Shown: one piece after another, positions 14,687 through 14,788 of the stretch
Layout of the letters: each line of letters begins with the position of its first letter
Numbering within the stretch: the first letter of the stretch is position 1
Source of the DNA: RUG754 sp045545455
GTDB taxonomy: Bacteria; Bacillota; Clostridia; Peptostreptococcales; Anaerovoracaceae
Reading direction: 5' to 3'
DNA length: 14,788 bases
NCBI GenBank assembly: GCA_045545455.1
Contig: JAZQAY010000009.1
Location: 1-14,788, forward strand
Notes under the pieces: generated by a model
The model's database searches: none
Told to the model about the DNA's origin: nothing
The model's input: the letters and a program-made list of their open reading frames with translations, nothing else
Made by a program: the position numbers and the translations under genes

Positions 14687-14788
14687 TTATGTTAATTTAT
14701 TATTATTCATGTATAAGAAACGGTACCCCACCCCCTTCATTTTCTGCAGGTCCGAAGTTACCCGGTGAATTGTTTTCGGGTATATCTT
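14687..14788 (-). other. Right-edge stretch, possibly the 3' end of another minus-strand gene
   Basis: Two minus-strand frames are open from the window edge: one stops at 14687-14689 (33 codons before the stop, containing KGVGYRF), the other at 14703-14705 (27 codons before the stop, ending in FLIHE). Both cross a G-rich run (GGGGGTGGGG at 14726-14735). I cannot tell which frame, if either, is coding. No terminator hairpin with a T-tract follows either stop before the transporter promoter. Confidence 0.3.

Noticed and set aside
14760..14781. Inverted repeat ACCCG/CGGGT near the right edge as a terminator
   Set aside because: Only five base pairs with a 12-base loop and no T-tract in either direction.
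1..14788. Defence island, prophage or mobile element
   Set aside because: No recombinase, nuclease, toxin-antitoxin pair, direct-repeat array or tRNA attachment site could be found; genes share one strand and similar composition.

Overview
The window is 14.8 kb of bacterial chromosome in which every gene I can support is read from the minus strand. Strong Shine-Dalgarno sites (GGAG/AGGAG), AT-rich -10 boxes and the families present (LtrA, DUF3267 zincin, CmpB-like membrane protein, neurotransmitter:sodium symporter) suggest a Bacillota member, most likely Clostridia near Lachnospiraceae. That placement is an inference from gene content and style, not a marker-gene result. No RNA gene, insertion sequence, phage gene or CRISPR array is visible.

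In transcription order (right to left) there are four blocks. (1) 14.7-13.2 kb: a sodium-coupled amino-acid transporter with its own extended -10 promoter and an inverted repeat behind it. (2) 13.2-8.66 kb: tgt (queuosine tRNA modification), an RlmD-like 23S rRNA methyltransferase, a small very basic protein of unknown function, and a secreted, membrane-tethered DUF885 protein. These overlap or nearly touch and look like one operon. (3) 8.6-4.39 kb: an unrecognised polytopic membrane protein behind a near-consensus promoter, an alpha/beta hydrolase, a class-A-beta-lactamase-like serine hydrolase without a signal peptide, a GNAT acetyltransferase and an LtrA-family membrane protein, followed by a terminator. 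(4) 4.38 kb to the left edge: an acyl-CoA ligase, an MBL-fold hydrolase, an E2/CAT-fold acyltransferase-like protein whose expected catalytic histidine is a glutamate, an intramembrane zincin-like protein, and the start of a CmpB-like membrane protein that runs off the window. These five are joined by 4-bp overlaps or gaps of 1-11 bp.

Blocks 1 and 2 are mostly ordinary housekeeping genes. Block 4 is the best candidate for an undescribed pathway: an enzyme that would make acyl-CoA, a possible acyl acceptor or binder, a hydrolase and two membrane proteins. Its substrate cannot be read from the sequence. The small basic protein in block 2, and two places where a promoter runs directly into an inverted repeat, also deserve a look. 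I see no clear defence, mobile or secretion system.

Four starts were set by ribosome-binding sites rather than by the longest reading frame: transporter 14597, tgt 13145, acyl-CoA ligase 4309, and the left-edge gene 309.
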